From assembly GCA_963787675.1 (NCBI GenBank), contig CAWBDV010000018.1, forward strand, positions 1 to 64,000: DNA of 64,000 bases, written 5' to 3'. The position numbers and the translations under genes were made by a program. Source of the DNA: JAJPKK01 sp963787675 (GTDB taxonomy: Bacteria > Pseudomonadota > Alphaproteobacteria > Rhizobiales > Xanthobacteraceae). Shown here piece after piece: positions 10,732-20,283 of the stretch. Every line of letters begins with the position of its first letter. The first letter of the stretch is position 1. The notes under the pieces are model-generated. The model saw only the letters and a program-made list of their open reading frames with translations, searched no databases and had not been told where the DNA came from.

Positions 10732-11270
10732 CCATCGCCACTCGCCCACTCTCGCTCACCGTCAACGGCCGCCAGGTTGGGCCGATCGACGTGCCCGAAG
10801 ATCTCATGATGCTCGATTTTCTCGCTGAACAGCTGCGGCTGACGGCGCGCATGGGCTGCGGCCAAGGCATTTGCCACGCCTGTACCGTCATCGTCGATCA
10901 CCCGGACGGGCGATCGGAGGAAATCCAGACCTGCATCACCGGCGCCCATGACTTCTCCGGCAAATCGCTGCGGACCGTCGAGGGTCATGCCGAGCGAGAT
11001 GCCCAAGGCAATGTCGTGCGGCTCTCACCGGTACAGCAGGCTTTCGTGGAGCACTTCTCCTTCCAATGCGGCTACTGTACGCCCGGCTTCGTCAACGCCG
11101 CGACGGTGCTTGTCGAAAGTCTCAAGCGTTCTCCCGTTGCGCGCAAAGACGTCGAGAAAAGGATCGAGGATGCGCTCAACAGCCACATCTGCCGCTGTAC
11201 CGGCTACGTCCGGTATTACCAGGCGGTGCGCGATCTCGTCCTCAAGACTCCAGGTCTTGTCCAGGGCTGA
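10728..11270 (+). CDS. (2Fe-2S)-binding small subunit of the molybdenum hydroxylase
   Basis: 180-residue subunit with two [2Fe-2S] clusters that carries electrons from the Mo centre of the preceding subunit. The N-terminal plant-ferredoxin-type cluster has Cys in GCGQGICHAC and QTC; the C-terminal four-helix cluster has CGYCTPG and CRCTGY. The start codon overlaps the stop of the large subunit (ATGA). It has no signal peptide of its own and would be exported by hitch-hiking on the Tat signal of the large subunit, as known for related two-subunit enzymes. The gene order large-small is the reverse of many homologous operons. Confidence 0.93.
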   Translation: MTIATRPLSLTVNGRQVGPIDVPEDLMMLDFLAEQLRLTARMGCGQGICHACTVIVDHPDGRSEEIQTCITGAHDFSGKSLRTVEGHAERDAQGNVVRLSPVQQAFVEHFSFQCGYCTPGFVNAATVLVESLKRSPVARKDVEKRIEDALNSHICRCTGYVRYYQAVRDLVLKTPGLVQG

Positions 11271-11509
11271 AAATGAGGCGTTGTGACGGGGTGCCTGGTT
11301 CCGGAATCGAGAACATCATGCGCTCTGAGGGGCGACTATACGTCCGTGTTTTCTGACCACATTAGTTGTCCGTGAGACCGATCTGCGCAATCTCGGTGGC
11401 GTTCATGTCATTTTTGAACGTCGACGCGGGCGGCTCACGTTCGATCGCTAGGCCGCGCTGATTTTCGCGAGGTTGCCTTTCACATTGGCGATGAAAAGGA
11501 GACCAAACG

Positions 11510-12961
11510 TCAGGCCGCATAAATCCAGAAGTCGCCGATTGCCGCCGCTCCGGTCACCGGCATGGGCCCCGGAACTTGGACGCAAGTGAACGGGTGCGGC
11601 TGCTCCCCGTAGCGGTTGCGCCAGCTAGCGGCGATGCCCGAAAAATCACGGATGTCGGAGAGAAAATATTGCGCCCGCACGACATTTGTCACGGAGGCGC
11701 CAACGGCTGAACAAGCTGCGTCCATGTACGACATCAGCAACGCCCCCTGCACTTCACCGGCAAGGCTCAGTGCCTCGAAGGCTTGCGCCTGATCGGCGCC
11801 AGGGACGCGACCGTCGGGCCCAATCGCAATGAGCCCCGATGGAAATACGAACTCGCCGGCCCGCACGCACGGACCATACGTGGCGATCTCCGGTATTCCG
11901 GTAGCGACCACCTGCTTGCGTCGGCTCGCGTTGTTTCGCAGTGCTATGAGGTTGATCTCGATCATGCCTTCGGTGTTGGCATAATCTTTGGCCGGTACGA
12001 GCGTTACGGCGCAGGGAATGTTGCGGAAGTGCTGCGACCACACGTCCATGAAATCGGGAAAATTCTCGACGCCGCGGATATAGGCTTGAGCCTTCAGGCT
12101 GAGTTCAAGCGCCGACCCGGCGGCCTGCAACGACGGCGCCAGGCGATCGGTGATGACGTAACGCACCTGGCGGCGAAACGCAGTTTCGCCTCCCCAATTG
12201 CGATCCGGTCCGACATAAACCTTGGGGTCGAGAGTGCCGTCCGTCCGGAATGCCATGTTTCCGGCGATAAAGACGAAATCGCCTGCCGCCACGGCGGGAT
12301 TGTAGCCCGAAGCCGAGATCGACTGGCCCGGCAGCGTGAATTTGTCGATGTCATACCCCCGGCCTGGGACGACGGCGATCATGGAGGTGTGGGTATTGGT
12401 ACGCGCTGTAAAGCAGCGGTCGACAATTATTGACGTGCTCGGCGGGATGTAGCCGCCAAACGCGGCGAAGCGCGCGAGATGATAGGCCGACACCGCCGGC
12501 CCTTTGGTATAGAACTGGTCGACCCGTACCGCGTTCGGCAAATCGCTACCAAATTCCTTCAGGATGGTCCGCATGCGGTGCAGCAGATAATCGGCTTCGC
12601 GCCGCAGCGGCGGTCGACCGCTCACGCCCTTGCCGGGCGGGCCTTCTACTTCCGGCACCAGGCCTCGCTCGAAGTCGAATGCCTCGTGGCCGTTGAGGAA
12701 GACCCACGGGCCGGCCTTGACCGCGTAGGCAAGATTGATCGTGCTGCCGACGAGGTGCGTGGATTTGACCGTGATCGCGTCGGACGCAGTCGCAGTCCCA
12801 GTATTCGCCTGAGCTAAGCGGACCTGAGGGTTTGGGGCACCGACGAACGCACCGGCAGTGACGACGCTGCCGGTCGATACGGCAGCCATCCCAGCCAAGC
12901 CCGCGCCGCGATGCAGAAAGGTACGTCGGCTCGTAGGACTGCCGTGCCATGCCGCATTCAT
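11510..12961 (-). CDS. Tat-exported protein with tandem RidA-like domains
   Basis: About 483 residues. A twin-arginine signal (SRRTFLHRGAGLAGMAAVST) is followed by repeated RidA/YjgF-like segments: VFLNGHEAFD, then FVFIAGNMAFRTDG, then FVFPSGLIAIGPDGRVPG, each the start of a RidA-type beta strand pair. This suggests three RidA-like folds in one chain. CAGGAGAC lies upstream; GTG at 12964 and ATG at 12961 are both possible starts, the ATG has the better spacing. It faces the Mo-hydroxylase operon from downstream, and with the small secreted RidA it brackets it. A role in handling reactive products of that enzyme is inference. Confidence 0.82.
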   Translation of the reverse strand: MNAAWHGSPTSRRTFLHRGAGLAGMAAVSTGSVVTAGAFVGAPNPQVRLAQANTGTATASDAITVKSTHLVGSTINLAYAVKAGPWVFLNGHEAFDFERGLVPEVEGPPGKGVSGRPPLRREADYLLHRMRTILKEFGSDLPNAVRVDQFYTKGPAVSAYHLARFAAFGGYIPPSTSIIVDRCFTARTNTHTSMIAVVPGRGYDIDKFTLPGQSISASGYNPAVAAGDFVFIAGNMAFRTDGTLDPKVYVGPDRNWGGETAFRRQVRYVITDRLAPSLQAAGSALELSLKAQAYIRGVENFPDFMDVWSQHFRNIPCAVTLVPAKDYANTEGMIEINLIALRNNASRRKQVVATGIPEIATYGPCVRAGEFVFPSGLIAIGPDGRVPGADQAQAFEALSLAGEVQGALLMSYMDAACSAVGASVTNVVRAQYFLSDIRDFSGIAASWRNRYGEQPHPFTCVQVPGPMPVTGAAAIGDFWIYAA

Positions 12962-13565
12962 CACGCCGTCTCCTGCTACTGCGAGGAGAGTATAGCGAAA
13001 CGCTTCGGGGCGATGAACTCTGTTGACGACGTAGCCTTAAGCCTCCGCTTCTCCAAACCGAAGACGGTCCACGGCTCGATGGCCCGTGCCGCTTTACCAT
13101 CCGCCTGCGCGATCGTTGCGGTGAGGTTGTCAGCCATCTTGGCAAAGCGGAACGTTCATTAAAGCCATCTGCTGACCAAGGCATAGTTTCAACCCCCACG
13201 ATGTCGGTTCGTCATGCCCATGCTTCATTGCGAATGTCGGTTCACCAAACCGCTCGCTTCCAAGGTTGCGCCTCCGGGAACTACACTTTCGGTCGCTACA
13301 GCGATGCACAGTCGGAGTCAGGTCTGGGTCCAAAACCCGTCTATCAAGCATGTCCGCTTCGGCGACAGCTTTCTTCGATAGCAGACATCGCGGCCCCGTT
13401 GATGGTGCCGTTAATCGCCGGCATCCTTACGTTCCCACAATGCCCCGGCCGCGATAGGCTGAGGGTACAGCGGTTTCGAAGGGATGATGAATGCGACGAT
13501 GTTCTGCCGTCGCGCGGCTTTGCGGAGCGTTCGATGCGTGAACTCATGGCAGCAGGATGTGTCAA
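12962..13565. other. Intergenic region, no gene supported
   Basis: About 600 bases without a recognisable protein, RNA or repeat. The open frames on both strands lack ribosome sites and family motifs. Confidence 0.4.
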
Positions 13566-13865
13566 ATGCCAATACGAGAGAATGCAGGATCTGCCGAGGC
13601 TATTCACCGGAAATTGCGAGCTCTCGCCGCCGTATTACTGGACCCGGCGGCAACTGAACAAGAGAAAGCCAATGCCGAGCGGCTCAAGGGACGCCTAGAG
13701 AAGCAGCTCAATCAGAATGCAACACCCAAGGAGGCCTCGGAAGGGATCATGTTTCAATTGGGCCGGGGCGTTAAAGAGATGACGACCGGCCCCTCGCCAA
13801 AGGGCGATTGGACAGATCATGCCTTCCGACTTGGCAGAATGCTCCGTGGAGGTTTCAAGAGGTAG
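13566..13865 (+). CDS. Small hypothetical protein, DUF2786-like N-terminus
   Basis: About 99 residues, hydrophilic and helix-rich. AIHRKLRALAAVLLDPAATE followed by EKANAERLKGRLEKQL resembles the N-terminal helical pair of DUF2786 proteins found on mobile elements. The rest is unfamiliar. The ATG at 13566 was chosen over 13557 because the second codon context and GGATG-rich leader fit better, but the ribosome site is weak. Function unknown. Confidence 0.5.
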   Translation: MPIRENAGSAEAIHRKLRALAAVLLDPAATEQEKANAERLKGRLEKQLNQNATPKEASEGIMFQLGRGVKEMTTGPSPKGDWTDHAFRLGRMLRGGFKR

Positions 13866-14068
13866 CGACCAACATAAGGGCCGCGACGAGGGTGCTGGCG
13901 GTTACGGTCCCCCTCGATGCTGTCGAAAAAAAGATATAAGCCCGGCGTAGACCGAGCGAGCATTTTCCACGAAATCGGCCCACCGGCATGATTCTGAAGG
14001 CGGCACGGCCTCCATACGCTTCACACTGGAATGCCATTCGCTTCGTCACGCGCGTGCATACAGAAGGG

Positions 14069-15568
14069 TCAGGTGCCACAAAAGGTTTGGTGCACGACTT
14101 GATCGGGCCGCGGCGGATCGGCGTATCCCTCGAACCCTAGCTGATCTTCGTAAGGCGACGAAACCACCGACAGCAGAGTTTCGAAAAACGAAAAATCTGC
14201 ATTGTTTACAGCTGCCAGGATCGCCTCTTCCACCAGATGATTGCGCGGGATAAAGGCGGGGTTGGCCGCGCGCATCACCAACTGCCGCTCCGCTGGTTCT
14301 CCACCCTCTCCCGTAAGCCGGTGGCGCCACCTCTCGGCCCACTCATCAAAAGCCTCCTGATCTGCAAACAACCCACGCACAGCGGTATCGCCGTCAGTGC
14401 CGGCCACCGCGTCGCATAGGCGGCGGAAGACCAAGGTGAAATCGGCGCCATTGCGGGCCATGCGATCCAGCAGATCTTGTGCCAGGGAAATATCGCCGGG
14501 CCGTGATTCCAACAGACCGAGCTTGCGGCCGAGGCCCGCGGCGTAGGCCATATTGAATAAGTTGGCGAACTCGCCGATCGCCTCTTCCGCCTCCTTCACG
14601 GCGGCGGCGTCGTCCTCTGCAAGCAGCGGCAACAGCGTTTCCGCCAGACGGATGAGGTTCCACCGTGCGATGTCCGGCTGATTGCCGTAAGCGTAGCGTC
14701 CCATCTGATCAATGGAGCTGTAGACCGCGCGAGGATCATAAGCGTCCATGAAGGCGCAGGGACCATAGTCAATGGTCTCACCCGCTATCGACATGTTGTC
14801 GGTGTTCATGACCCCATGAATAAAGCCAACAAGCAGCCACTTTGCGATTAGGGCTGCCTGACGCGAAATCACCTGATCAAGAAGGGCACGGTATGGGTTG
14901 GGGGCGGCCGCTGCGTCTGGGTAATGCCGCGCAATGACGTGGTCAGCGAGGCGGCGGAGCCCATCGACATCCCTGCGCGCCGCGAAATACTCGAAGGTAC
15001 CGACTCGGATATGGCTCGATGCGACCCGAGTTAGAACTGCGCCGGGTAAGGCCCTTTCGCGCCTAACCGGCTCGCCGGTCGTCACCGCGGCAAGCGCCCT
15101 GGTGGTCGGGATCCCCAGCGCCGCCATTGCCTCACTGACAACGTACTCACGCAGCACCGGCCCGAGCGCCGCACGACCGTCGCCGCGCCGTGAATATGGT
15201 GTCGGGCCAGCCCCTTTGAGCTGGATGTCACGGCGCACACCAGAGCGGTCGATCACCTCGCCGAGAAGAATGGCGCGTCCATCACCAAGTTGCGGGACGA
15301 ACGTCCCGAACTGGTGGCCCGCGTAAGCCATGGCGAGCGGTGCACCGCCCTCCGGTATGCGATTGCCTGTAAGGACTTCCACACTCTCTGGAGTCGCAAG
15401 CCTTTCCGGATCAAGCCCGAGGGCCAAAGCAAGCTTTTCGTTCAACCGAACCAGCCGGGGCGCGGCGACCGGAGTAGGCGCAAGGCGCGCGAAAAAACGG
15501 TCCGGCAAACGAGCGTAGCTGTTGTCGAATTTGCAGAATTCGACGGTCCCGGCTTGTACGTCCATCAT
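14069..15568 (-). CDS. selO: Protein adenylyltransferase SelO (YdiU family)
   Basis: About 499 residues, the usual length for bacterial SelO, a pseudokinase-fold enzyme that AMPylates proteins and responds to oxidative stress. Family signatures are complete: MAYAGHQFGTFVPQLGDGRA, LKGAGPTPYSRRGDGRA (flipped ATP site), GVMNTDNMSI (the HGVxNTDN catalytic motif) and IDYGPCAFMDAYDP (metal-binding Asp). The chain ends ...TFCGT, with a Cys near the C-terminus where some eukaryotic homologues have selenocysteine. The ATG at 15568 (or 15565) is more likely than the upstream TTG at 15604. It is divergent from tex. Confidence 0.93.
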   Translation of the reverse strand: MMDVQAGTVEFCKFDNSYARLPDRFFARLAPTPVAAPRLVRLNEKLALALGLDPERLATPESVEVLTGNRIPEGGAPLAMAYAGHQFGTFVPQLGDGRAILLGEVIDRSGVRRDIQLKGAGPTPYSRRGDGRAALGPVLREYVVSEAMAALGIPTTRALAAVTTGEPVRRERALPGAVLTRVASSHIRVGTFEYFAARRDVDGLRRLADHVIARHYPDAAAAPNPYRALLDQVISRQAALIAKWLLVGFIHGVMNTDNMSIAGETIDYGPCAFMDAYDPRAVYSSIDQMGRYAYGNQPDIARWNLIRLAETLLPLLAEDDAAAVKEAEEAIGEFANLFNMAYAAGLGRKLGLLESRPGDISLAQDLLDRMARNGADFTLVFRRLCDAVAGTDGDTAVRGLFADQEAFDEWAERWRHRLTGEGGEPAERQLVMRAANPAFIPRNHLVEEAILAAVNNADFSFFETLLSVVSSPYEDQLGFEGYADPPRPDQVVHQTFCGT

Positions 15569-15804
15569 GGGTCCAGTGCGTGCCTTTGAGATCGACAACG
15601 TCAACTATCTGGTGAGCGTGTCAATCGACATCCGAGACGCTGTTGTCGCATACCGGGTTCGTGCGCGACTGCCTCGTTGAGGTTCGCTTCGAACCCCGCG
15701 ATCTCGCTCGCAGCAAGGGTTGAAGAATCAACGTCTCCACGTCCATATGCCTGCAGCGAGCGGGTCGCTTTACTGGCTCGGTATACACCACAGGTGCGAG
15801 CGCA

Positions 15805-18141
15805 ATGACTGCCATTGACCAAAAGATCGCGCAGGAGCTGAACGTTCGGGGGGAGCAGGTCGCCGCCGCCGTGGCGCTGCTCGATGGCGGCGCAACGGTG
15901 CCGTTCATCGCCCGCTATCGCAAGGAAGCGACCGGCGCGCTCGACGATGCGCAATTGCGCACTCTTGACGAACGTCTGCGCTATTTGCGTGAGCTCGAGG
16001 AACGCCGCACCGTCATCCTGAATTCGATCCGCGAACAGGGCAAGCTCGACGACGCCCTCGAAAAGGCGATACGCGCCGCGGACAGCAAGGGTCGTCTCGA
16101 AGACATCTACCTGCCGTTCAAGCCGAAACGCCGCACGAAGGCCGAAATCGCCAAAGAGGCAGGCCTGGAGCCGCTCGCCGATCTTTTGCTGGCGCACCCC
16201 GAGAACGATCCTCTGGTCGCGGCAGCGAAGTTCGTCGACGCCGAGAAGCAGGTCGCCGATGTCGCTGCCGCACTCGACGGTGCCCGCTCGATCCTGGTCG
16301 AACGGTTTGCAGAAGACGCCGACCTGATCGGGTCGCTGCGCGAGGAAATGTGGTCAGCCGGCCGCCTTGCTTCGAAGGTGCGCGATGGAAAGCAGGAAGC
16401 CGGCGCCAAATTCAGCGACTACTTCGATTTCGCCGAAAAGCTGTCGAAGGTGCCATCCCATCGCATTCTGGCGCTATTCCGTGCCGAGAAGGAAGAGATC
16501 CTGGACGTCGCGATCGAGCCGGGGGATCCCGCGGCCGTCGGCTCCAGCCCTTACGAGCTGCGGATCATGCACCGCTTCGGCATAAGCGATCGCGGCCGTC
16601 CGGGCGATAAATGGCTCATCGACACCGCACGCGGGGCCTGGCGCACCAAGATACAGGTCCACCTGGGCATTGATCTGCGTGTGCGGTTGTGGAATGCGGC
16701 CGAGCAAGAGGCAGTCCGGGTGTTCGCCGCCAATCTGCGCGACCTCCTGCTGGCCGCCCCCGCCGGGACGCGCGTTACCATGGGCCTTGATCCGGGTTTC
16801 CGGACCGGCGTCAAGGTCGCCGTCGTCGATGTCACCGGCAAGGTCGTAGCGACATCAGTGATCTATCCGCACGAGCCGCAGCGGCGCTGGGACGAGGCGC
16901 TCGCCACTCTTGGGAAGCTCGCCAAGCAACACAAAGTCGAATTGATCTCGATCGGCAACGGCACCGCCTCGCGCGAAACCGACAAACTTGCCACCGAACT
17001 GGTCAAGCTGCTGCCGGACCTGAAAATGTCGAAGATCGTTGTGTCGGAGGCCGGCGCTTCGGTCTACTCCGCTTCATCCTATGCGTCGGAGGAACTGCCC
17101 GACCTCGACGTCACTCTGCGCGGCGCGGTGTCGATTGCGCGCCGGCTCCAGGATCCCCTCGCCGAGCTGGTCAAGATCGATCCCAAATCCATCGGTGTGG
17201 GCCAGTACCAACATGACCTGAGCGAGCACAAACTGTCGCGCTCGCTCGATGCCGTGGTCGAGGATTGCGTGAATGCTGTGGGGGTCGACGCCAATACCGC
17301 CTCGGCGCCGCTCTTGGCGCGCGTCTCGGGCATCGGCACCGGCCTGGCGCAGAATATCGTCCTGCATCGCGACGCCAATGGCCCGTTCCGCTCGCGCCGA
17401 GAGCTGAAGAAGGTGCCGCGTTTGGGACCCAAAGCGTTCGAGCAGTGCGCCGGCTTTCTGCGTATTCCTGGTGGCGAGGATCCGCTTGACGCTTCCGGCG
17501 TGCACCCGGAAGCCTATCCAGTGGTGCGGCGGATCATCAAGGCGACCAACACCGACATCAAGGGCTTGATCGGCAATGCCGCCGCGCTGCGCACGGTATT
17601 GCCCAAGAGTTTTGTCGACGACACCTTTGGCCTTCCGACCGTGACAGACATCCTGCGCGAGTTGGAGAAGCCCGGCCGCGATCCGCGCCCCGCTTTCAAG
17701 GCCGCGGTGTTCATCGAGGGTGTCGAAACCCTCCGTGACTTGAAGCCAGGCATGGTCCTGGAAGGTGCGGTGACCAATGTGGCGGCCTTCGGCGCCTTCG
17801 TCGATATTGGCGTGCACCAGGACGGACTGGTGCACGTCTCAGCGATGTCGAAGTCCTTCGTCAAGGACCCGCGCGAGGTGGTGAAGCCGGGTGACATCGT
17901 CCGCGTCAAGGTGCTGGAGGTGGACGTGGCGCGCAAGCGCATCTCGCTTACGCTCCGGCTGGACGACGAGATCGGCCCCCGCGCCGACCGTACCGGCACC
18001 GCTCTGCGCAACGATAGTGGCCGCTCCGGTTCGCGTGAGCCGTCACGAAACGCGGCCCCACCGCGCCGCGAGGAACCGGGAGGCAGCGGTGCGCTCGCCG
18101 ATGCATTGCGACGCGCCCGCTTGGCAGAGAAACGAAAGTAA
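15805..18141 (+). CDS. tex: RNA-binding transcriptional accessory protein Tex
   Basis: 778 residues, full length for Tex, a cytosolic nucleic-acid-binding protein tied to transcription. The domain order is standard: helical N-terminal Tex domain with GATVPFIARYRKEATGALDD, YqgF/RNase-H-like domain from about residue 326 (MGLDPGFRTGVKVAVVD), helix-hairpin-helix region about 505-565 (VSGIGTGLAQNIV; VPRLGPKAFEQCAGFLRI) and an S1 RNA-binding domain about 645-720 (GAVTNVAAFGAFVDIGVHQD). The C-terminal tail is basic and disordered. Intact, unlike the genes at the left end. No strong ribosome site is visible before the ATG. Confidence 0.96.
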   Translation: MTAIDQKIAQELNVRGEQVAAAVALLDGGATVPFIARYRKEATGALDDAQLRTLDERLRYLRELEERRTVILNSIREQGKLDDALEKAIRAADSKGRLEDIYLPFKPKRRTKAEIAKEAGLEPLADLLLAHPENDPLVAAAKFVDAEKQVADVAAALDGARSILVERFAEDADLIGSLREEMWSAGRLASKVRDGKQEAGAKFSDYFDFAEKLSKVPSHRILALFRAEKEEILDVAIEPGDPAAVGSSPYELRIMHRFGISDRGRPGDKWLIDTARGAWRTKIQVHLGIDLRVRLWNAAEQEAVRVFAANLRDLLLAAPAGTRVTMGLDPGFRTGVKVAVVDVTGKVVATSVIYPHEPQRRWDEALATLGKLAKQHKVELISIGNGTASRETDKLATELVKLLPDLKMSKIVVSEAGASVYSASSYASEELPDLDVTLRGAVSIARRLQDPLAELVKIDPKSIGVGQYQHDLSEHKLSRSLDAVVEDCVNAVGVDANTASAPLLARVSGIGTGLAQNIVLHRDANGPFRSRRELKKVPRLGPKAFEQCAGFLRIPGGEDPLDASGVHPEAYPVVRRIIKATNTDIKGLIGNAAALRTVLPKSFVDDTFGLPTVTDILRELEKPGRDPRPAFKAAVFIEGVETLRDLKPGMVLEGAVTNVAAFGAFVDIGVHQDGLVHVSAMSKSFVKDPREVVKPGDIVRVKVLEVDVARKRISLTLRLDDEIGPRADRTGTALRNDSGRSGSREPSRNAAPPRREEPGGSGALADALRRARLAEKRK

Positions 18142-18422
18142 TATTTGTCGGCTCGCCGACCGGTCGCGGTCAAAAGAGATTTGCGAATTCGGGCGAACTC
18201 TGGCTGCGGGGGTTGGGGAACTACTCGCTTTTACGGCAACATTGCCGACGAGTGGCTTGCCCACACCGATCGGTGCGTCAGCAGTACCACTTTCTGTCGA
18301 AGGAGATGTCTATTTGCTCCGACCGGGGATAACCGCTGATCGTTCTCGCAATGCCCCCTTTACAATTTTCAATTCCAATAATACCGCATGATTCCCCTGA
18401 AATGATCGGAGAACCAAACCCG

Positions 18423-18815
18423 ATGCCAGCCCTAGGCCTCAAGTCAATGTCGATTGAAAAGCTTTCAAAACTACAAGCGGAGGTCGAGGCCGCGCTGAGC
18501 GCGAAAGTGGTCGAGGAGCGGCGCGAGCTTGAAGCGAAGCTCATTCAGCTCTCCCGCCTCGGTGATGGCCATGTGCGTGTACGCGGCGTTCGCGGTGGTG
18601 GGCGTACCGGAGCGCGTGGTCCCGTCGCCCCAAAATACCGCAATCCCGAGAACCCGTCCGAGACTTGGGCCGGTCGTGGCCTGAAGCCCCGCTGGCTCAG
18701 CGCCGCGATGAAGTCAGGCAAGAAATTGGAAGATTTCGCCATCGGCGCAAAGTCGGCGGCCACATCGAAAACGATGCCGAAAAAGACCCGTGGCAGGCCT
18801 CGCAAGACGGCATAA
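18423..18815 (+). CDS. H-NS histone family nucleoid-associated protein
   Basis: 130-residue xenogeneic-silencer type protein. The N-terminal half (SIEKLSKLQAEVEAALSAKV) is a coiled-coil oligomerisation region. The C-terminal DNA-binding core is YRNPENPSETWAGRGLKPRW, matching the H-NS/MvaT-like rhizobial consensus (YRNP...W.GRG..P.W). The basic tail ends KKTRGRPRKTA, an AT-hook-like GRP motif. The ATG at 18423 has GGAGAA upstream. A decayed copy of a related gene lies at 43.4 kb. A role in silencing AT-rich acquired DNA such as the 27-39 kb region is plausible from the family. Confidence 0.88.
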   Translation: MPALGLKSMSIEKLSKLQAEVEAALSAKVVEERRELEAKLIQLSRLGDGHVRVRGVRGGGRTGARGPVAPKYRNPENPSETWAGRGLKPRWLSAAMKSGKKLEDFAIGAKSAATSKTMPKKTRGRPRKTA

Positions 18816-18865
18816 GCCCAGTCGCCTAAGGCACGCGGCCGTCAAGGTCGGCTGCGATGGCGGAA

Positions 18866-18886
18866 GCGGCGCGGCAGCTGCGCCGC
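18866..18886. terminator. Possible bidirectional terminator hairpin
   Basis: GCGGCGC and GCGCCGC form a 7-bp GC stem with a 7-base loop, between the convergent H-NS gene and the gene ending at 18887. The T-run after it is short (CTATTTCC), so intrinsic termination is uncertain. Confidence 0.35.
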
Positions 18887-19741
18887 CTATTTCCGCGACC
18901 GACTGAAATATCTTAAATCCGGCGGTGGCTGGTCTTTGCGCGTGGGCATCAACAAGCCATCCGCACTTAGGAAGTAGTTGTTATTGTCGATAACAATCTG
19001 CTCGTTGTTCTCGCCGCAATAATACTCAGGCCAGTCTGGACGCAGATCGGGGTTGCGCACGTATCTTTTGTCTACCGTCCAGGGCCGCGTCAGGGCATGG
19101 TCTATGACGGTAATTTCGTCATGAAATATGTTGGGCTCAGTCTTGTCGCGGCGGAGCCGCTCCTTGAATATGGACTGATTGTCGAAGTGCAGAGGCAGGC
19201 CCGTCGCGTCGTACGCGCGAGGACCTTTGAAGGGACCTCGCGTCTCGACTTCAAGGACATCGTACCGGCCGTCCCCGTCCTCGTCGATCCACCTGCCGAT
19301 CGAATAGCCCGAAAACGTCGGCTCGATCTCTTTAGGCCAGTCGCGGCCGTCGGTGAAGATTCGACGATAATGGTCGTCGCTGCCAATTAGAATATATGTC
19401 GTTGCCGGCGTGATAATGAATTCCAACGGCCGAAACGCAATCATCATGTGCGGCATGCCGGCGGCGAGGCAGCGAGGAGTGTAGTAGTTTCCGAGCCCCC
19501 CGTTGGCCTGATCCAAGATGCTATTCTCCAGGACCTTCTGATACTCCGCCGTCAATGGGGCGTGCTGCCCGAATCCCCACGGCTTGGTCTGGTCGAACGA
19601 CGGCTGCCCTGGAAGCCCGCGGACGACAAACCGCTCCCACTGGCCAGTCCAGTCTGGATACTTCGCGCCATCAGATGCCCAAGCATCGCCGGTCGGAATT
19701 GCCAAAGCTGTCAACCCGATTGTCAAGCCTCGACAAAACAT
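18887..19741 (-). CDS. Exported hypothetical protein
   Basis: About 284 residues starting at the ATG at 19741, preceded by GGAAGG with good spacing, and opening with a signal peptide (MFCRGLTIGLTALAIPTGDA, cleavage after AWAS). The mature part begins YPDWTGQWERF, a motif seen at the start of a large family of exported proteobacterial proteins of unknown function. It continues with AAGMPHMMIAFRPLEFIITP, YILIGSDDHYRRIFTDGRDW and GYSIGRW. These WTG..W/RPLEF proteins are often found next to catabolic gene sets; no activity is established. Confidence 0.75.
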   Translation of the reverse strand: MFCRGLTIGLTALAIPTGDAWASDGAKYPDWTGQWERFVVRGLPGQPSFDQTKPWGFGQHAPLTAEYQKVLENSILDQANGGLGNYYTPRCLAAGMPHMMIAFRPLEFIITPATTYILIGSDDHYRRIFTDGRDWPKEIEPTFSGYSIGRWIDEDGDGRYDVLEVETRGPFKGPRAYDATGLPLHFDNQSIFKERLRRDKTEPNIFHDEITVIDHALTRPWTVDKRYVRNPDLRPDWPEYYCGENNEQIVIDNNNYFLSADGLLMPTRKDQPPPDLRYFSRSRK

Positions 19742-19841
19742 CGTGGCCTTCCTGCCGTTGTTGCTGCTGCGCACTGTACTCGTCAGCGCGCCGCCGCCGT
19801 CGTTCCTCGGGCACCGATGGAGCCCTACCCAGTATAGAGTA

Positions 19842-20079
19842 TGAGCATGGATCTGCCGAATACAGCGCGGCGGATACTCCCCGAAAGTCGACCGCGTGGG
19901 CCGCGCTCGACGTGCTGGAACTTCCGCAGCGTAACCGTCGTGCGGGAACGTACCGGCGCTTGGCGAAGCTAATGACCGAGCTAGGGTGGACTGCGGTCCG
20001 GGTGCGCGGGATGACGCGCGGCGGCTACATGGAGCAGGTACGCGGGTTCTGCCGGGACGCCAGGGCGCAGCGACAGTAG
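19842..20079 (+). pseudogene. Small conserved-looking protein, probably frameshifted
   Basis: Reads MSMDLPNTARRILPES in frame 3 from 19842, then from about 19895 in frame 1 as AWAALDVLELPQRNRRAG, YRRLAKLMTELGW and VRVRGMTRGGYMEQVRGFCR to the stop at 20079. The second part has the look of a folded small DNA-binding-type protein and strong codon bias for the genome. The join needs a one-base change near 19890. The family is not one I can name with certainty. Confidence 0.45.
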
Positions 20080-20283
20080 CTCCCGCAGTGGTTTACGTCG
20101 CTCGCATATGCGTATGGCGCTGCTGCGAAAGTCTCCGGACGTGTCGACTTGACCCAACGTCGACTGGGCGAAACTAGTCGTGTGGGGCGCGGCATGACGC
20201 GTTGCAGTCTGGTTAGAGCACGTTCGTGGCTTTGCCCCCGGCGTTCGGCTATTACGCACTAACGCTTCAAATGGAGGAAGAGC

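Noticed and set aside
14069..14100. Possible selenocysteine codon at the SelO C-terminus
   Set aside because: The position has a normal Cys codon and the stop follows two codons later with no SECIS-like need.
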